Below are positions 9,305-18,831 of a stretch of DNA of 64,000 nucleotides, piece by piece (within the stretch, counting starts at the first letter, position 1; every line of letters begins with the position of its first letter). Origin of the DNA: Nitrososphaerota archaeon (lineage in GTDB: Archaea; Thermoproteota; Nitrososphaeria; Nitrososphaerales; Nitrosopumilaceae). A program made the translations under genes and the position numbers. The DNA lies in NCBI GenBank assembly GCA_026708305.1, contig JAPOVD010000005.1, positions 62,001 through 126,000 of the forward strand. The letters are read 5' to 3'. The notes beneath the pieces were generated by a model. The model made no database searches and was not told the origin of the DNA. It worked only from the letters and a program-made list of their open reading frames with translations.

Positions 9305-10583
9305 TTAACATGTTCTCAAGAGTTCGATTTTTCTTAATACTAAAATATGTGACATTGTTCCATTTTTTTATATCTTTTTTCAATCCATTAGACACTCCTG
9401 TTAATTTATTTTTTAAAAAGTTTAATAAAAACTGTCTGGCATCTGCATATTGTCTTTTTTGTAATGCTGACACATGCCCTTCATTATTAATCCACATTAA
9501 ATCAGATTTTTTAGTATTTTTTGTAATGAATTTATTACAATCTTCTTTATGAAAGACACAAGGACCATTTTTAATGTAGAGTTCATTTATTCTTCTAGTT
9601 TCTAATAATAATAATAAACATACATATTTTTTGTTTACCTTGACAGAATTTTGTAACACATTGAAGCCATATTCATTCATTTGCATAGTTAAAGCATTTA
9701 CGGTTTTCATGATTTGACCTCCTAGTATATCTGGACTTCTGTAGCTATAATAAAATTTGATAATTATTACATTTTTCCAGTTTTTTTTCTTTTTTAATGA
9801 TTTACTAATAAAATAATTAGTAGACGGCTTCCTTAAAAACGCTCTACATGTTAACGCCAATTTAGCAAAATTTTTAATTGAAATAGCAGCAGCTAAATTT
9901 CTATTAACATCAATTGGATCTATAATTGATATAGGTGTATTGAATTTTTTGTTAGTTTTTCCTATTATTTGTTTCTGTTGTAATTTCGATAATTCATTTA
10001 TCGAATTGATGAAACTCTTAAAATTATAAACTAATACCTCTGTAACATAGCCGCTAAATCCTTGCTTTAATATTTCAGAACCATATATTTCATTACTAAT
10101 TAAGAATAATTTTAATACACGAACATCGTCTTTCATTTCATCTGAAAGAAATTTCGTCATGAATTTTGTATGAAACACTGATCTATCTGCAGCACTTTTC
10201 CACGCGCCTAATTTTACATCATAACATGGTACCAAATTGATTTTAGTTTGTTTAATAATTGCTTCTATATATGGATGTTCTGAATACCTTGTATACGGAC
10301 AAAATTTTTTAAGAGACTCAAACCCTATTATTCTTGTTAATTTTATGAATTCAGATTTATCTACGTCGTTTTTGAATTTCATGAATATGTCTATATCAGC
10401 TTTTTTTGGTATCCATGTACCTTTAGCGTATGATCCTCCAAATTCGATATTTTTTATTTGTGGATATTGGGATGCATATTTTTTAATCAAATTTATTGCG
10501 GTTTCTGCAATTTCATCTTTCATATTTTTTATTTTTGTAGATGGCACTGCAATTTTCTTTATTTTTTCAATTATTTCATCCAT
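9261..10583 (-). CDS. cca: CCA-adding enzyme, archaeal class I
   Basis: This nucleotidyltransferase adds or repairs the 3' CCA of tRNA; the tRNA genes in the window encode no CCA, so it is needed. The 440-residue length is right for the archaeal class I enzyme. The polymerase-beta-type motif GGSYAKGTW starts at about residue 49, with catalytic aspartates in DIDIF (63 and 65), followed by the KINLVPCYDV block. A poly(A)-polymerase-like central domain and C-terminal tail follow. The downstream kinase gene overlaps its 3' end. Confidence 0.95.
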   Translation of the reverse strand: MDEIIEKIKKIAVPSTKIKNMKDEIAETAINLIKKYASQYPQIKNIEFGGSYAKGTWIPKKADIDIFMKFKNDVDKSEFIKLTRIIGFESLKKFCPYTRYSEHPYIEAIIKQTKINLVPCYDVKLGAWKSAADRSVFHTKFMTKFLSDEMKDDVRVLKLFLISNEIYGSEILKQGFSGYVTEVLVYNFKSFINSINELSKLQQKQIIGKTNKKFNTPISIIDPIDVNRNLAAAISIKNFAKLALTCRAFLRKPSTNYFISKSLKKKKNWKNVIIIKFYYSYRSPDILGGQIMKTVNALTMQMNEYGFNVLQNSVKVNKKYVCLLLLLETRRINELYIKNGPCVFHKEDCNKFITKNTKKSDLMWINNEGHVSALQKRQYADARQFLLNFLKNKLTGVSNGLKKDIKKWNNVTYFSIKKNRTLENMLNGFAVTDETIFPSN

Positions 10584-10695
10584 CTTAAATTATATTATTT
10601 ATTAGTATATATAGAACAATCATTAGATTTATTTATTCTACCAATAAATTTACTTTCATTATACTTCATTTTAACACTTACTGTATTTTTGTTTT

Positions 10696-10770
10696 ATGAC
10701 TAATTCAATAATTATTTTTTGTATATTACTTGTAACATTTTTACTTAGATTATTCGCATCATTCATTTAA
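10696..10770 (+). CDS. Possible hydrophobic micro-ORF (24 aa)
   Basis: An ATG-initiated 24-codon frame made almost wholly of hydrophobic residues ends directly at the TTG start of the next gene, in the same frame. It could be a tiny membrane peptide, a leader peptide or chance. The rest of this 187-bp spacer shows nothing I can name. Confidence 0.2.
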   Translation: MTNSIIIFCILLVTFLLRLFASFI

Positions 10771-11340
10771 TTGGTTAAACTAATTATATGTATAACTGGA
10801 ATGCCTGGTGCCGGGAAATCTACAATTGCAAATGGATTAAAATCCAAAGAATTTGACGTCATTAACATGGGAAATGTCATACGAGAAGCAGCTAAAAAAA
10901 AGAATTTGCCTCCTACACATAGTGCTCTTAATACCATAATGAAAAAAATGAGAAAAAAATACGGTCCAGAAATAATTGCAAAATTAATTAAAGAAAAGAT
11001 CGTTTCCTCCAATCATGACATCGTTATCATAGATGGTATACGATCATATGCAGAAGTAAATTCTCTTAAAAAATTAGCTACTACTAAAATTCTTTCAATA
11101 CATACATCTACTAATAAAAGATATGAATTATTACTTCGTCGTGGAAGATCAGATGACCCTAATTGTCGAGAATATTTTGACGAACGTGATAAACAAGAAA
11201 TTGATATTGGTGTTAGTTCTCCAATTGCTTTGGCAGACGAAAGTATTTCTAACAATGATCTTACCATTCCACAATTAATAAATGCAGCATACAACATAAT
11301 AAAAAAGTGGCATGACAAATATTCCAAATCTAAAATGTAA
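10771..11340 (+). CDS. UPF0200-type P-loop kinase-like protein
   Basis: This is an archaeal nucleotide/dephospho-CoA-kinase-like P-loop NTPase of about 189 residues. The Walker A motif GMPGAGKST lies at about 10-18 and a DGIR motif near residue 89 follows the second strand; the RRGRSDDP lid region is typical of the UPF0200 family. The natural substrate of the family is not established. Translation starts at TTG 10771 immediately after a stop codon, and no nearer ATG keeps the Walker motif. The following UPF0201 gene overlaps it by 29 bp; these two families are adjacent or fused in other archaea. Confidence 0.8.
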   Translation: MVKLIICITGMPGAGKSTIANGLKSKEFDVINMGNVIREAAKKKNLPPTHSALNTIMKKMRKKYGPEIIAKLIKEKIVSSNHDIVIIDGIRSYAEVNSLKKLATTKILSIHTSTNKRYELLLRRGRSDDPNCREYFDERDKQEIDIGVSSPIALADESISNNDLTIPQLINAAYNIIKKWHDKYSKSKM

Positions 11341-11716
11341 AATAATAGCAAGTTCGACAATTTATACATCTGAAGATCCGCAGAAAGTAAAATATTCTAT
11401 AGACAACATCATTTTAAATGCTGAAGTAAAAATAAGTTTGCATAATATCTATGCTAGATCTAATACGATAGATTCATTACTTAAAATTTATAACACCATA
11501 TTTTTTCATAATAAATATAAAATATATGAAACTAAACTTCATAACAATCTACATAATAACAATACGTGGTTATATATGAATAAACAAGCTGCATATGCTA
11601 ATTCAATTGTGTTATGTAATGATATAGATGAATCTCCACTGGGACCAATTAAAATAAGTATTTTTTCTGACGATATAATGTCACTTATAACGTGGTTGAC
11701 AAAAAAACTAAATTAG
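11312..11716 (+). CDS. UPF0201 family protein
   Basis: This 134-residue protein carries the UPF0201 (DUF54) signature: an N-terminal strand followed by SEDPQKVKYSI, and a C-terminal block MNKQAAYANSIVL then ESPLGPIKISI. The family has been proposed to be an RNA-binding, dsRBD-like fold, but its role is unproven. It overlaps the UPF0200 gene by 29 bp; the two occur as one fused protein in some Euryarchaeota, which supports a joint function. Confidence 0.8.
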   Translation: MTNIPNLKCKIIASSTIYTSEDPQKVKYSIDNIILNAEVKISLHNIYARSNTIDSLLKIYNTIFFHNKYKIYETKLHNNLHNNNTWLYMNKQAAYANSIVLCNDIDESPLGPIKISIFSDDIMSLITWLTKKLN

Positions 11717-11916
11717 TATAAATATTTAATTTCATTAATTATATGAATAGATTTTTCTACAAAATTCAACATTTTATGTTTCTTATCTTGTTCAGATTGA
11801 GGCTTTTTTAATTCAGTATTCGAATATTCATTATTAATGTACGATGTATTTCTATTATTGATCACAAGTAACATGATTACACATATAATAAATAAAACTA
11901 TTAGAATTTTGATCAT
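11713..11916 (-). CDS. Small single-pass membrane protein
   Basis: I do not recognise this 67-residue protein. Residues 1-20 form one hydrophobic segment, followed by a polar, Lys/Asn-rich tail of about 45 residues that would be soluble. It follows rnz on the minus strand and overlaps the end of the UPF0201 gene by 4 bp. Confidence 0.45.
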   Translation of the reverse strand: MIKILIVLFIICVIMLLVINNRNTSYINNEYSNTELKKPQSEQDKKHKMLNFVEKSIHIINEIKYLY

Positions 11917-11955
11917 GAATACTTGATTTCTTTCATTTCATTTTAATATAGCTAA

Positions 11956-12864
11956 TCATTCTACATCTACTACTTTGAAGTCTGCAGCGCAAATAACTTT
12001 GTGATGCACTTTTTTTGCTTCTTCTACAAATTTATTTTCGTTTTTGTACCTTGTAGAAAAATGAGTTAAAATTAATTTCTTTACATTAGCATGATTTGCA
12101 AGTAACGCAGCTTCATATGCTGTGGTATGTTGAGTTTTTATTGCTTTATACTTCATGTTGTGTAAAAATGTTGAATCAAAAATCAGATAATCGCAATTAT
12201 TAAAAAATCGTTCTAATTTTTTTGTCGGCCTAGTATCTCCAGAAATACCTATTCTTCTACTATCCTTCTTCATTTTTACAATATCTGATGCATTTACCAT
12301 TTTATTTCCTATTTTAACATTATTGCCATTTTGAAGTTCCTTCCACATATTCCCCTTTGGAACATTAAATTGCATAGCTCTAGATGGAGAAAATTTTCCA
12401 TATTTGAAAACTTTTTCTAATAAAAATGAAAATGTTCTTATCGAATGTCGTGCTTTGCAACAATTTATCTTGTACATATTTTCTTGTATTACTGTTTTTT
12501 CGTTTATTGAATTTATAAGTACTGGATAAGTTAAATTAAAATTTAATGTTTTCATATTTTCTACTATGAATTCTATTATTCCTTCTGGACCGTAAATTTC
12601 TATTGGTTTAGTTCTTTGTTGTATTGACATGGTTTGTAATAGCCCAAGTATTCCAATGCAATGATCCCCATGTAAATGTGTTATGAACAATTTCATTTTT
12701 TTATTCCATTTTAAACCTGATTTGGCATATGAAACTTGTGCATTTTCTCCAGCATCAAACATCAAGATAGTATCATCAATCTCAATACAAACGCAAGACA
12801 AATTCCTATTTATTGTAGGTCGTGATGCAGAAGTTCCTAAGAATATAATTCTCAAATCATACAT
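11956..12864 (-). CDS. rnz: Ribonuclease Z (tRNA 3' endonuclease)
   Basis: RNase Z cleaves the 3' trailer of precursor tRNAs so that CCA can be added. The 302-residue protein is a short-form enzyme. The metallo-beta-lactamase motif THLHGDH (His63, His65, Asp67, His68) is intact, as are FLGTSASRPT at the N-terminus, SGDTRP near residue 209 and the C-terminal LTHFSTRY with its metal-binding His. It follows prs on the same strand after a 25-bp gap. Confidence 0.96.
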   Translation of the reverse strand: MYDLRIIFLGTSASRPTINRNLSCVCIEIDDTILMFDAGENAQVSYAKSGLKWNKKMKLFITHLHGDHCIGILGLLQTMSIQQRTKPIEIYGPEGIIEFIVENMKTLNFNLTYPVLINSINEKTVIQENMYKINCCKARHSIRTFSFLLEKVFKYGKFSPSRAMQFNVPKGNMWKELQNGNNVKIGNKMVNASDIVKMKKDSRRIGISGDTRPTKKLERFFNNCDYLIFDSTFLHNMKYKAIKTQHTTAYEAALLANHANVKKLILTHFSTRYKNENKFVEEAKKVHHKVICAADFKVVDVE

Positions 12865-12889
12865 CTATATTCTTACATATAGATATTTT

Positions 12890-13807
12890 TTATCGTTGTA
12901 ACTTAAAATCTAATTTGTTGACTACATTTTTTATAGCCGTGTACATTATAGGTGCAATATCAATTTTTTCACAACCTTCTTTAGTACTAGTAGTTATAAT
13001 TTTTTCTACACCGGATTTAATAATTTTTTTTCTAGCATCATTAACTAGAATTGCATGTGTACAACAAACAAAAATTTTCTTACATTTATTTTTTTTTAAT
13101 ATTTTGGTAGCGTTGATGATACTATTCCCTGTACTTATTATGTCGTCAATCAAAATGATATTTTTATTATGCACATTACACAAATTATCAGAAATAATTG
13201 TAATTTCCCCAGTTGTTCTATCACGTTGTTTTTTTAATGTTAAGTATTCAGTCTTTAATAATTGCGAAAGTAATTTTGCTCTGTCGTTACCACCAAAATC
13301 AGGAGATACAATAATCAGATCTTGTAATTTTAATTTACTAACATATTTAGCTATTGCTGGCACCGCTGAAACATTAGTGATCGGAACGTTGAATTTTTTT
13401 AATGCTAAATTACTATGTATATCTAATACTATCAAAGCAGATACACCTACAGCTTCAAACAGTTTAGATAATACTTCTATGGTTGCCACTTCTCCAGGAA
13501 GAAACACTCTATCTTGCCTAGAATAACCCATATATGGTATTACCGCTACAATTAATTCTGATTGCTTTTTTATTTCATATATCAAAGATATTATTCGAAT
13601 TAGATTTGAATCTACAGGCGGATTTATAGAATGTATTATTATTACAATTTTTGCTTCTATTTTTCTTATTGTTATTTTGCTTTCTCCATCTGCAAATATT
13701 TTTAATTTATATGTAATACAATCGTAACTAAATTTTTTGGCAATTTCTAATGCTAATTGAGAAGATTCTTCGTTACTTATGATGATGTTATTATTCAATA
13801 GGTTCAA
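12890..13807 (-). CDS. prs: Ribose-phosphate pyrophosphokinase
   Basis: This enzyme makes PRPP from ribose 5-phosphate and ATP for nucleotide, histidine and tryptophan synthesis. The 305-residue protein has the family Arg-Gln-Asp-Arg ATP-region motif (YSRQDRVF) near residue 100 and the PRPP-binding loop LIDDIISTGNS near residue 223. It is transcribed in a minus-strand run with the MscS channel gene upstream (38-bp gap) and rnz downstream. Confidence 0.96.
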   Translation of the reverse strand: MNLLNNNIIISNEESSQLALEIAKKFSYDCITYKLKIFADGESKITIRKIEAKIVIIIHSINPPVDSNLIRIISLIYEIKKQSELIVAVIPYMGYSRQDRVFLPGEVATIEVLSKLFEAVGVSALIVLDIHSNLALKKFNVPITNVSAVPAIAKYVSKLKLQDLIIVSPDFGGNDRAKLLSQLLKTEYLTLKKQRDRTTGEITIISDNLCNVHNKNIILIDDIISTGNSIINATKILKKNKCKKIFVCCTHAILVNDARKKIIKSGVEKIITTSTKEGCEKIDIAPIMYTAIKNVVNKLDFKLQR

Positions 13808-13845
13808 ATTACTATCGACTGATTCTTAAATGTTGAGATATTATT

Positions 13846-15570
13846 CTATTTTGTTAGATCTCCTACTCCAAATTCTTCTATTATCTTAGATCTTGCTTCA
13901 TCCAATTTTGCTATTTCTTCAGCTTCTAATTTTTCGTCACTTTGATAAATAGTCCTAATGGGCCACGGTATCTTAATTTCGTATTTTTTGAATTCTTCAA
14001 ACATGATGATATGGATATCGCTTTTAACTTTAAATTGGTTTTTATATTCTTTTACATATATCCACATAGTAAAATCTAAAGACGAATCATTAAATTTATT
14101 AAATCGTACTACCGGTTGTTTTATGTTTATATTGATGTCTTTGTCACATCCACAACTTTGTTTATTTCGTTTTACATATGGACATTTATTTTGTCTTATA
14201 AGATGAATTCCACGATGATCTTTAATTTCTAACATTGCACGATTTCCTACTTTCATTAATATAGCTACAACTTGTTTTGGATCGTTCAAATATGAAACGC
14301 CTATATTTATAACAACTGGAAACAAGGTTGCTTCTTTGGTGTAATTAATAACTTGGTTAGATACTAGCATCTTGGTTGGTATTATTGCTAGAGATTCATT
14401 TAATGGATGTCGTACATATGTAATTCTTGGAGTAATTTTATGTACATATCCTCTATAATTACTATCTAATTTTATCATATCGTCTTCTTTTAACATTTTG
14501 TCTTTACGAATCAAAATATAAGCAAAATAATTTTCTACAGTTTCTTTTAATGCTAACCCGATTCCTAATGCTAATCCTCCAGTAGCTGTAGCTAATACCA
14601 CTAGATCTATTCCCCACCATGAAATCACTCCTATTATTGTAGACGAAAATACTATTAGCGGAATTATTTTTTTTACAGATGTAGGAATTAACTTTTTAGT
14701 TGAGCCAGGGATCTTTGATCCTGGAATCAAAATTTCAAAATTATGAGTTCTTCTTTCTTCTGCCCATGTATATCTATTGTAAATCTCTTCTATCGGAGCT
14801 CCTAATTTTAGTTTTTTACCAGATTTATTATTTCCATTAATACAATCCTTATAATATTTAAGATACTTTTTATCTTCTGAAGATCTCCAATTAGAAAAAG
14901 GGTTCTTTGTTATTTTTTTGTAACTACCAATTTGTAATCCATTGCTAGTACGAAAATTCTGTAAAAACTTTTGTCCATCAACGTGCCTTAAATGTTTTTT
15001 AAATTGCACTGTTGTTATTTCATTTGGTATTGATTTTGGTGGTACCCATTCAAACAATCTAAAAAATAATTCATCTTCGTCATCATCAAAACCTTGTTTT
15101 GCTTTCCATACATCAAAATCTTTATGTTCAAATATTGATTCATCCCTTTTATTTAATATGATAGGAACGAGTTGAGATATAGTATAGCCAATAATTAATA
15201 CATTAATTGTATTAATAATTTTAATGAATGTTCTATGCGGAGTCAATTTTTCAATTCCATTTTCCTCACGAATCTTTTTTTCATCTTCGTTAAAAGGTTC
15301 AAAAAGTTGTACATATACATTAATTGAAGATATAAGTACTAATGCAAAACATGGTAGCAACACGATACGTAAAAAATCAGCCAAGTGAGGTTTTGTATAA
15401 TTAAACCTCTTGGATCTAATCCAGAATGAAAATTTCTTATAAATTGTAGCAATTATTATCATGCCTGCTATCAAAAGTACTACTGCAATTTGAAGAGAAA
15501 TGGACGATGAAAGTAAATTGAAAACATTCTCGATTTGACCTCCTGTAATCTCTGTGATTTCATTTGTCAT
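13846..15570 (-). CDS. MscS-family mechanosensitive channel
   Basis: This is a large membrane protein (574 residues) ending in an MscS module. Transmembrane segments are visible near 25-45, 65-88 and 125-150, then a long soluble insertion (about 165-300), then two more segments at about 310-360. The pore-lining helix pattern ATATGGLALGIGLALKETV and the following beta domain (GYVHKITPRITYV) identify the family. A Cys cluster (CPYVKRNKQSCGC) near residue 465 is unusual and could bind metal. Such channels release solutes on hypo-osmotic shock. Start choice is by length only. Confidence 0.85.
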   Translation of the reverse strand: MTNEITEITGGQIENVFNLLSSSISLQIAVVLLIAGMIIIATIYKKFSFWIRSKRFNYTKPHLADFLRIVLLPCFALVLISSINVYVQLFEPFNEDEKKIREENGIEKLTPHRTFIKIINTINVLIIGYTISQLVPIILNKRDESIFEHKDFDVWKAKQGFDDDEDELFFRLFEWVPPKSIPNEITTVQFKKHLRHVDGQKFLQNFRTSNGLQIGSYKKITKNPFSNWRSSEDKKYLKYYKDCINGNNKSGKKLKLGAPIEEIYNRYTWAEERRTHNFEILIPGSKIPGSTKKLIPTSVKKIIPLIVFSSTIIGVISWWGIDLVVLATATGGLALGIGLALKETVENYFAYILIRKDKMLKEDDMIKLDSNYRGYVHKITPRITYVRHPLNESLAIIPTKMLVSNQVINYTKEATLFPVVINIGVSYLNDPKQVVAILMKVGNRAMLEIKDHRGIHLIRQNKCPYVKRNKQSCGCDKDININIKQPVVRFNKFNDSSLDFTMWIYVKEYKNQFKVKSDIHIIMFEEFKKYEIKIPWPIRTIYQSDEKLEAEEIAKLDEARSKIIEEFGVGDLTK

Positions 15571-15657
15571 TTAATTTCTATGACTGACAATAGTTAAATT
15601 GTTTTTCGTTTATCAAAAATGTTAACACTTAACAACATCAAAAACTAATTATTTGTT

Positions 15658-17004
15658 ATGCTGAGAGAAGACAAAATTAGATGTGATGATATTAAATCAC
15701 ATAAAATACAAACTTACACACTACAAAATTTTCGTAAAATACCACAAATTGAATCTATGAGTACAGAAAAACAACATGAAATCGAAATTGTAGGTAACGT
15801 GTTTCCGTTCAAGACAAATAATTATGTTATAGAACAACTTATTGATTGGAATAATACGCAAAACGATCCAATGTTTATATTAAATTTTCCGCAAAAAAAT
15901 ATGTTATCTGAAGCACACTACAAAAAAATGAAGTTTGTATTAGAAAATTATTCTGATCAGAAAGAAATCATTAATGTTGCAAACCAAATTAGAATGCAAT
16001 TAAACCCACATCCTGCAGGACAATTAGAATTTAATATTCCAAAATTATTTGATGGTACAAAATTATTAGGAATGCAACATAAATACAAAGAAACTTGTTT
16101 ATTTTTTCCAAGCCAAAGCCAAACTTGCCATGCATATTGTACTTTTTGCTTCAGATGGCCACAATTTGTTGGAATAGACGAGTTAAAATTTGCTATGAAT
16201 GAAAGCAATCAACTGATACAATACCTGCAAGAACATGATGAAATAACTGACATATTATTCACAGGTGGTGATCCTATGATAATGAAGGCAAAAATATTTT
16301 CTGCTTATATAGATGCTATATTGGAGGCAGATCTACCAAATTTGAAGTCTATACGCATCGGATCAAAAGCCATTTCATATTGGCCATATAAATTCATCAC
16401 AGATAACGATTCAGAAGATATGTTAGAAATATTTAAAAAAGTTACTGATAATAATTTACATCTCGCATTCATGGCTCATTTTAATCACTTAACAGAACTT
16501 TCTACACCGTCTGCAAAATTAGCAATTAAAAAAATCAGTGATACTGGTGCAATAATAAGGACTCAATCGCCTATTTTATCTAAAATTAATAATAACTCTG
16601 AAATGTGGTCTAAAATGTGGAATTTACAAGTTCAATTGGGATGCATTCCATATTACATGTTCGTAGTAAGAGATACTGGTGCGCAAAAATATTTTGGTAT
16701 AACTTTAGTAGAAGCATACAAAATTTTTGTAGATGCTTATAGACAAGTTAGTGGATTAGCAAGAACTGTTAGAGGACCAAGTATGTCAGCTACTCCTGGC
16801 AAAATACTTATTGATGGAATAATAACACTAAACTCGCAAAAGTTTTTGACATTGAGATTTTTACAATGCAGAAATCCAGATTTAGTTCAAAAACCATTTT
16901 ATGCTAAATACAATGAAAACGCTATGTGGATTGATGAACTACAACCGGCATTTTCGAATAAATTTTGCTTTGAATTAGATCATGTTAAAACTAAGTTTAA
17001 TTAA
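15658..17004 (+). CDS. Radical SAM protein, lysine 2,3-aminomutase-like
   Basis: The 448-residue protein has a radical SAM 4Fe-4S motif of the form C-x3-C-x2-C (CHAYCTFC) near residue 155 and the GGDP SAM-binding motif near residue 203. Its overall layout resembles the lysine 2,3-aminomutase/EF-P-lysylation family, and a Lys in the C-terminal ATPGK segment is in the right region for PLP binding. The substrate is unknown. It stands alone, divergent from the MscS channel and convergent with nothing, 68 bp before TFB. Confidence 0.75.
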   Translation: MLREDKIRCDDIKSHKIQTYTLQNFRKIPQIESMSTEKQHEIEIVGNVFPFKTNNYVIEQLIDWNNTQNDPMFILNFPQKNMLSEAHYKKMKFVLENYSDQKEIINVANQIRMQLNPHPAGQLEFNIPKLFDGTKLLGMQHKYKETCLFFPSQSQTCHAYCTFCFRWPQFVGIDELKFAMNESNQLIQYLQEHDEITDILFTGGDPMIMKAKIFSAYIDAILEADLPNLKSIRIGSKAISYWPYKFITDNDSEDMLEIFKKVTDNNLHLAFMAHFNHLTELSTPSAKLAIKKISDTGAIIRTQSPILSKINNNSEMWSKMWNLQVQLGCIPYYMFVVRDTGAQKYFGITLVEAYKIFVDAYRQVSGLARTVRGPSMSATPGKILIDGIITLNSQKFLTLRFLQCRNPDLVQKPFYAKYNENAMWIDELQPAFSNKFCFELDHVKTKFN

Positions 17005-17072
17005 CAAATTTAATCTCGATAATGATCTGTTGATTCATAAGTACCGTTATATTATAATAATCACAGGTTGAT

Positions 17073-17987
17073 ATGGTGAGAGCAAAAATAAATAAAAAAG
17101 ATAAATGCCCACGCTGCGCAAGCGATAAAGTAGTAACAGACAATGAATCAGGAGAAATGTTTTGTGCAAAATGTGGTTTTGTGTTATCTGAAAAATTACA
17201 AGAAGCTGGTCCTGAATGGCGTTCATTTACACAAGATGAACATGGAGATAGAGCAAGAGCTGGAGCTCCTACTTCATTAGCAATGCATGACATGGGCCTT
17301 GCTACTATAATCAATCCTGCAAACCGTGACGCTTCTGGGCGTCCTTTGACGGCATCTATGAAGAGCACTATAGAAAGACTACGAACATGGGATAGTAGAA
17401 GTCAAGTTCATGAACCAGTAGATCGAAATTTTAGACAAGCATTCAGTGAGTTAAATAGATTGAAAGATAAACTAGCAATCTCTGAAGCCGTAATAGAAAA
17501 AGCTGCTTATATATATAGAAAAGCACTTGATAAAGGATTAGTACGAGGAAGATCCATACCTGCATTAATGGCATCATCTCTATATGCTGCTTGTAGAGAT
17601 ACGGCTACTCCACGTAATCTTAAAGATATAGAAATAGCTGCTAATATAAAGCGTAAAGACATAGCCAGATGTTATAGACTTTTATTAAAGGAATTAGATT
17701 TGCGAATGCCTGTAACAAACTCAGTGCAATGTGTAGCTAGAATTGCTAGTAGAATTGGAATTGCAGAAAAAACAAGACGATATGCAATTCAAGTACTAAA
17801 AAACGCTCAAGATAATGAAGTTTCAGCAGGCAAAGATCCAATGGGGTTAGCAGCAGCTGCACTGTATTTGTCATGCGTTAAAACTGGCGAAGATAAAACT
17901 CAACGTGATATTGCAGAAGCAGCCAATGTAACAGAAGTCACAATACGAAATAGATACAAAGGCTTGAAAGACTCACTTAAGATGTAA
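17073..17987 (+). CDS. tfb: Transcription initiation factor TFB
   Basis: TFB bridges TBP-bound promoter DNA and RNA polymerase. The 304-residue protein has an N-terminal zinc ribbon (Cys12, 15, 31, 34), a B-reader/linker segment with GPEWRSF, and two cyclin-like repeats (about 115-200 and 210-300). A T/A-rich element TTATATTATA lies about 22 bp before the ATG, so the mRNA may have almost no leader. Nitrososphaerota often carry several TFB paralogues; only this one is in the window. Confidence 0.97.
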   Translation: MVRAKINKKDKCPRCASDKVVTDNESGEMFCAKCGFVLSEKLQEAGPEWRSFTQDEHGDRARAGAPTSLAMHDMGLATIINPANRDASGRPLTASMKSTIERLRTWDSRSQVHEPVDRNFRQAFSELNRLKDKLAISEAVIEKAAYIYRKALDKGLVRGRSIPALMASSLYAACRDTATPRNLKDIEIAANIKRKDIARCYRLLLKELDLRMPVTNSVQCVARIASRIGIAEKTRRYAIQVLKNAQDNEVSAGKDPMGLAAAALYLSCVKTGEDKTQRDIAEAANVTEVTIRNRYKGLKDSLKM

Positions 17988-18057
17988 TGTCTTTCAACGA
18001 GAATATTTTTTTATATTAATAACAGACTTAAAATATTAATTACATAATAAATCATTA

Positions 18058-18603
18058 TTGAATGCCACTGACGTATTAAAGAAAGATCATGTTGAAATTA
18101 GAAGATTTGAAAAAATTATAGCAAAGTGTTCATTACTTCTCTATAAAAAAAACAACGTACCCATAAAAGACTTGGAGAAAATATCTTTCATAATATCAGA
18201 ATTTCTTGATGCTATACATTATACTAGAGAAGAAAATTCTTACTTTGCATGTGTATCTAGTTATGACATATTACAAAAAGAAATTAGAACATTTTTAATT
18301 GAACATGAATTTAGTCGTCGAATATCGCAAAAAATTATGCTGTACCTACAAAGCATGAAAAATGGTAATGACGAAAAAGAAAAATTAGCAAGATTTCTAA
18401 AAACTTATTCAATTTACTTAAATGATCATTTGGCAAAAGAAAGTAAATTTTTTGACCATGCACAAAAAGTGTTGTCAGTAGAAGAAGAAGCAGCAATGTT
18501 AGAACAATTCCAATCTTTTGTATTGATAACCACTAAAATCAATGAAATTATCAAACAAATTGGATACTTAGAAAACCAAAGTTGGTATAAAAATAATTCT
18601 TGA
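18058..18603 (+). CDS. Hemerythrin (HHE) domain protein
   Basis: The 181-residue protein begins with a TTG codon and the typical helix-one pattern LKKDHVEIRRFE (His about 11), followed by a second helix with IHYTREE (His about 54, Glu about 58), EHEF near 80 and NDHLAKES near 121. This His/Glu spacing fits a di-iron hemerythrin fold that binds oxygen or nitric oxide or stores iron. It follows TFB by 70 bp. Which ligand it uses cannot be told from sequence. Confidence 0.75.
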   Translation: MNATDVLKKDHVEIRRFEKIIAKCSLLLYKKNNVPIKDLEKISFIISEFLDAIHYTREENSYFACVSSYDILQKEIRTFLIEHEFSRRISQKIMLYLQSMKNGNDEKEKLARFLKTYSIYLNDHLAKESKFFDHAQKVLSVEEEAAMLEQFQSFVLITTKINEIIKQIGYLENQSWYKNNS

Positions 18604-18651
18604 ATCTTTTGTAGTTTGGTTTTGTTGTATATTTGCCTTAATTGATAAAAA

Positions 18652-18747
18652 TCATAATGTAATTTTTTGTGTATGTATTTTTTTTATGTGGTTTTGAATT
18701 AAATGAATATTACTGAATAATTCGCCACAAAGTGGACATTTTTCCAT
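18652..18747 (-). CDS. 31-residue C2H2 zinc-finger micro-protein
   Basis: An ATG-started frame of 31 codons encodes a single classical C2H2 finger: Cys4-x2-Cys7-x12-His20-x4-His25, with the conserved Phe at 11 and a Leu/Ile at 16-17. Nothing else is encoded before or after it. Isolated C2H2 fingers of this size are plausible in archaea as nucleic-acid-binding proteins. It lies in the 228-bp gap between the hemerythrin gene and the next membrane ORF. It was found by reading the minus strand and is supported only by the motif. Confidence 0.6.
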   Translation of the reverse strand: MEKCPLCGELFSNIHLIQNHIKKIHTQKITL

Positions 18748-18831
18748 TAAAAAGGAAAAATATTATTAATATATATAAATATTAGCATCTTACTGCAATA
18801 AACTAATATATTTTTCATATGTTTTTTACTT

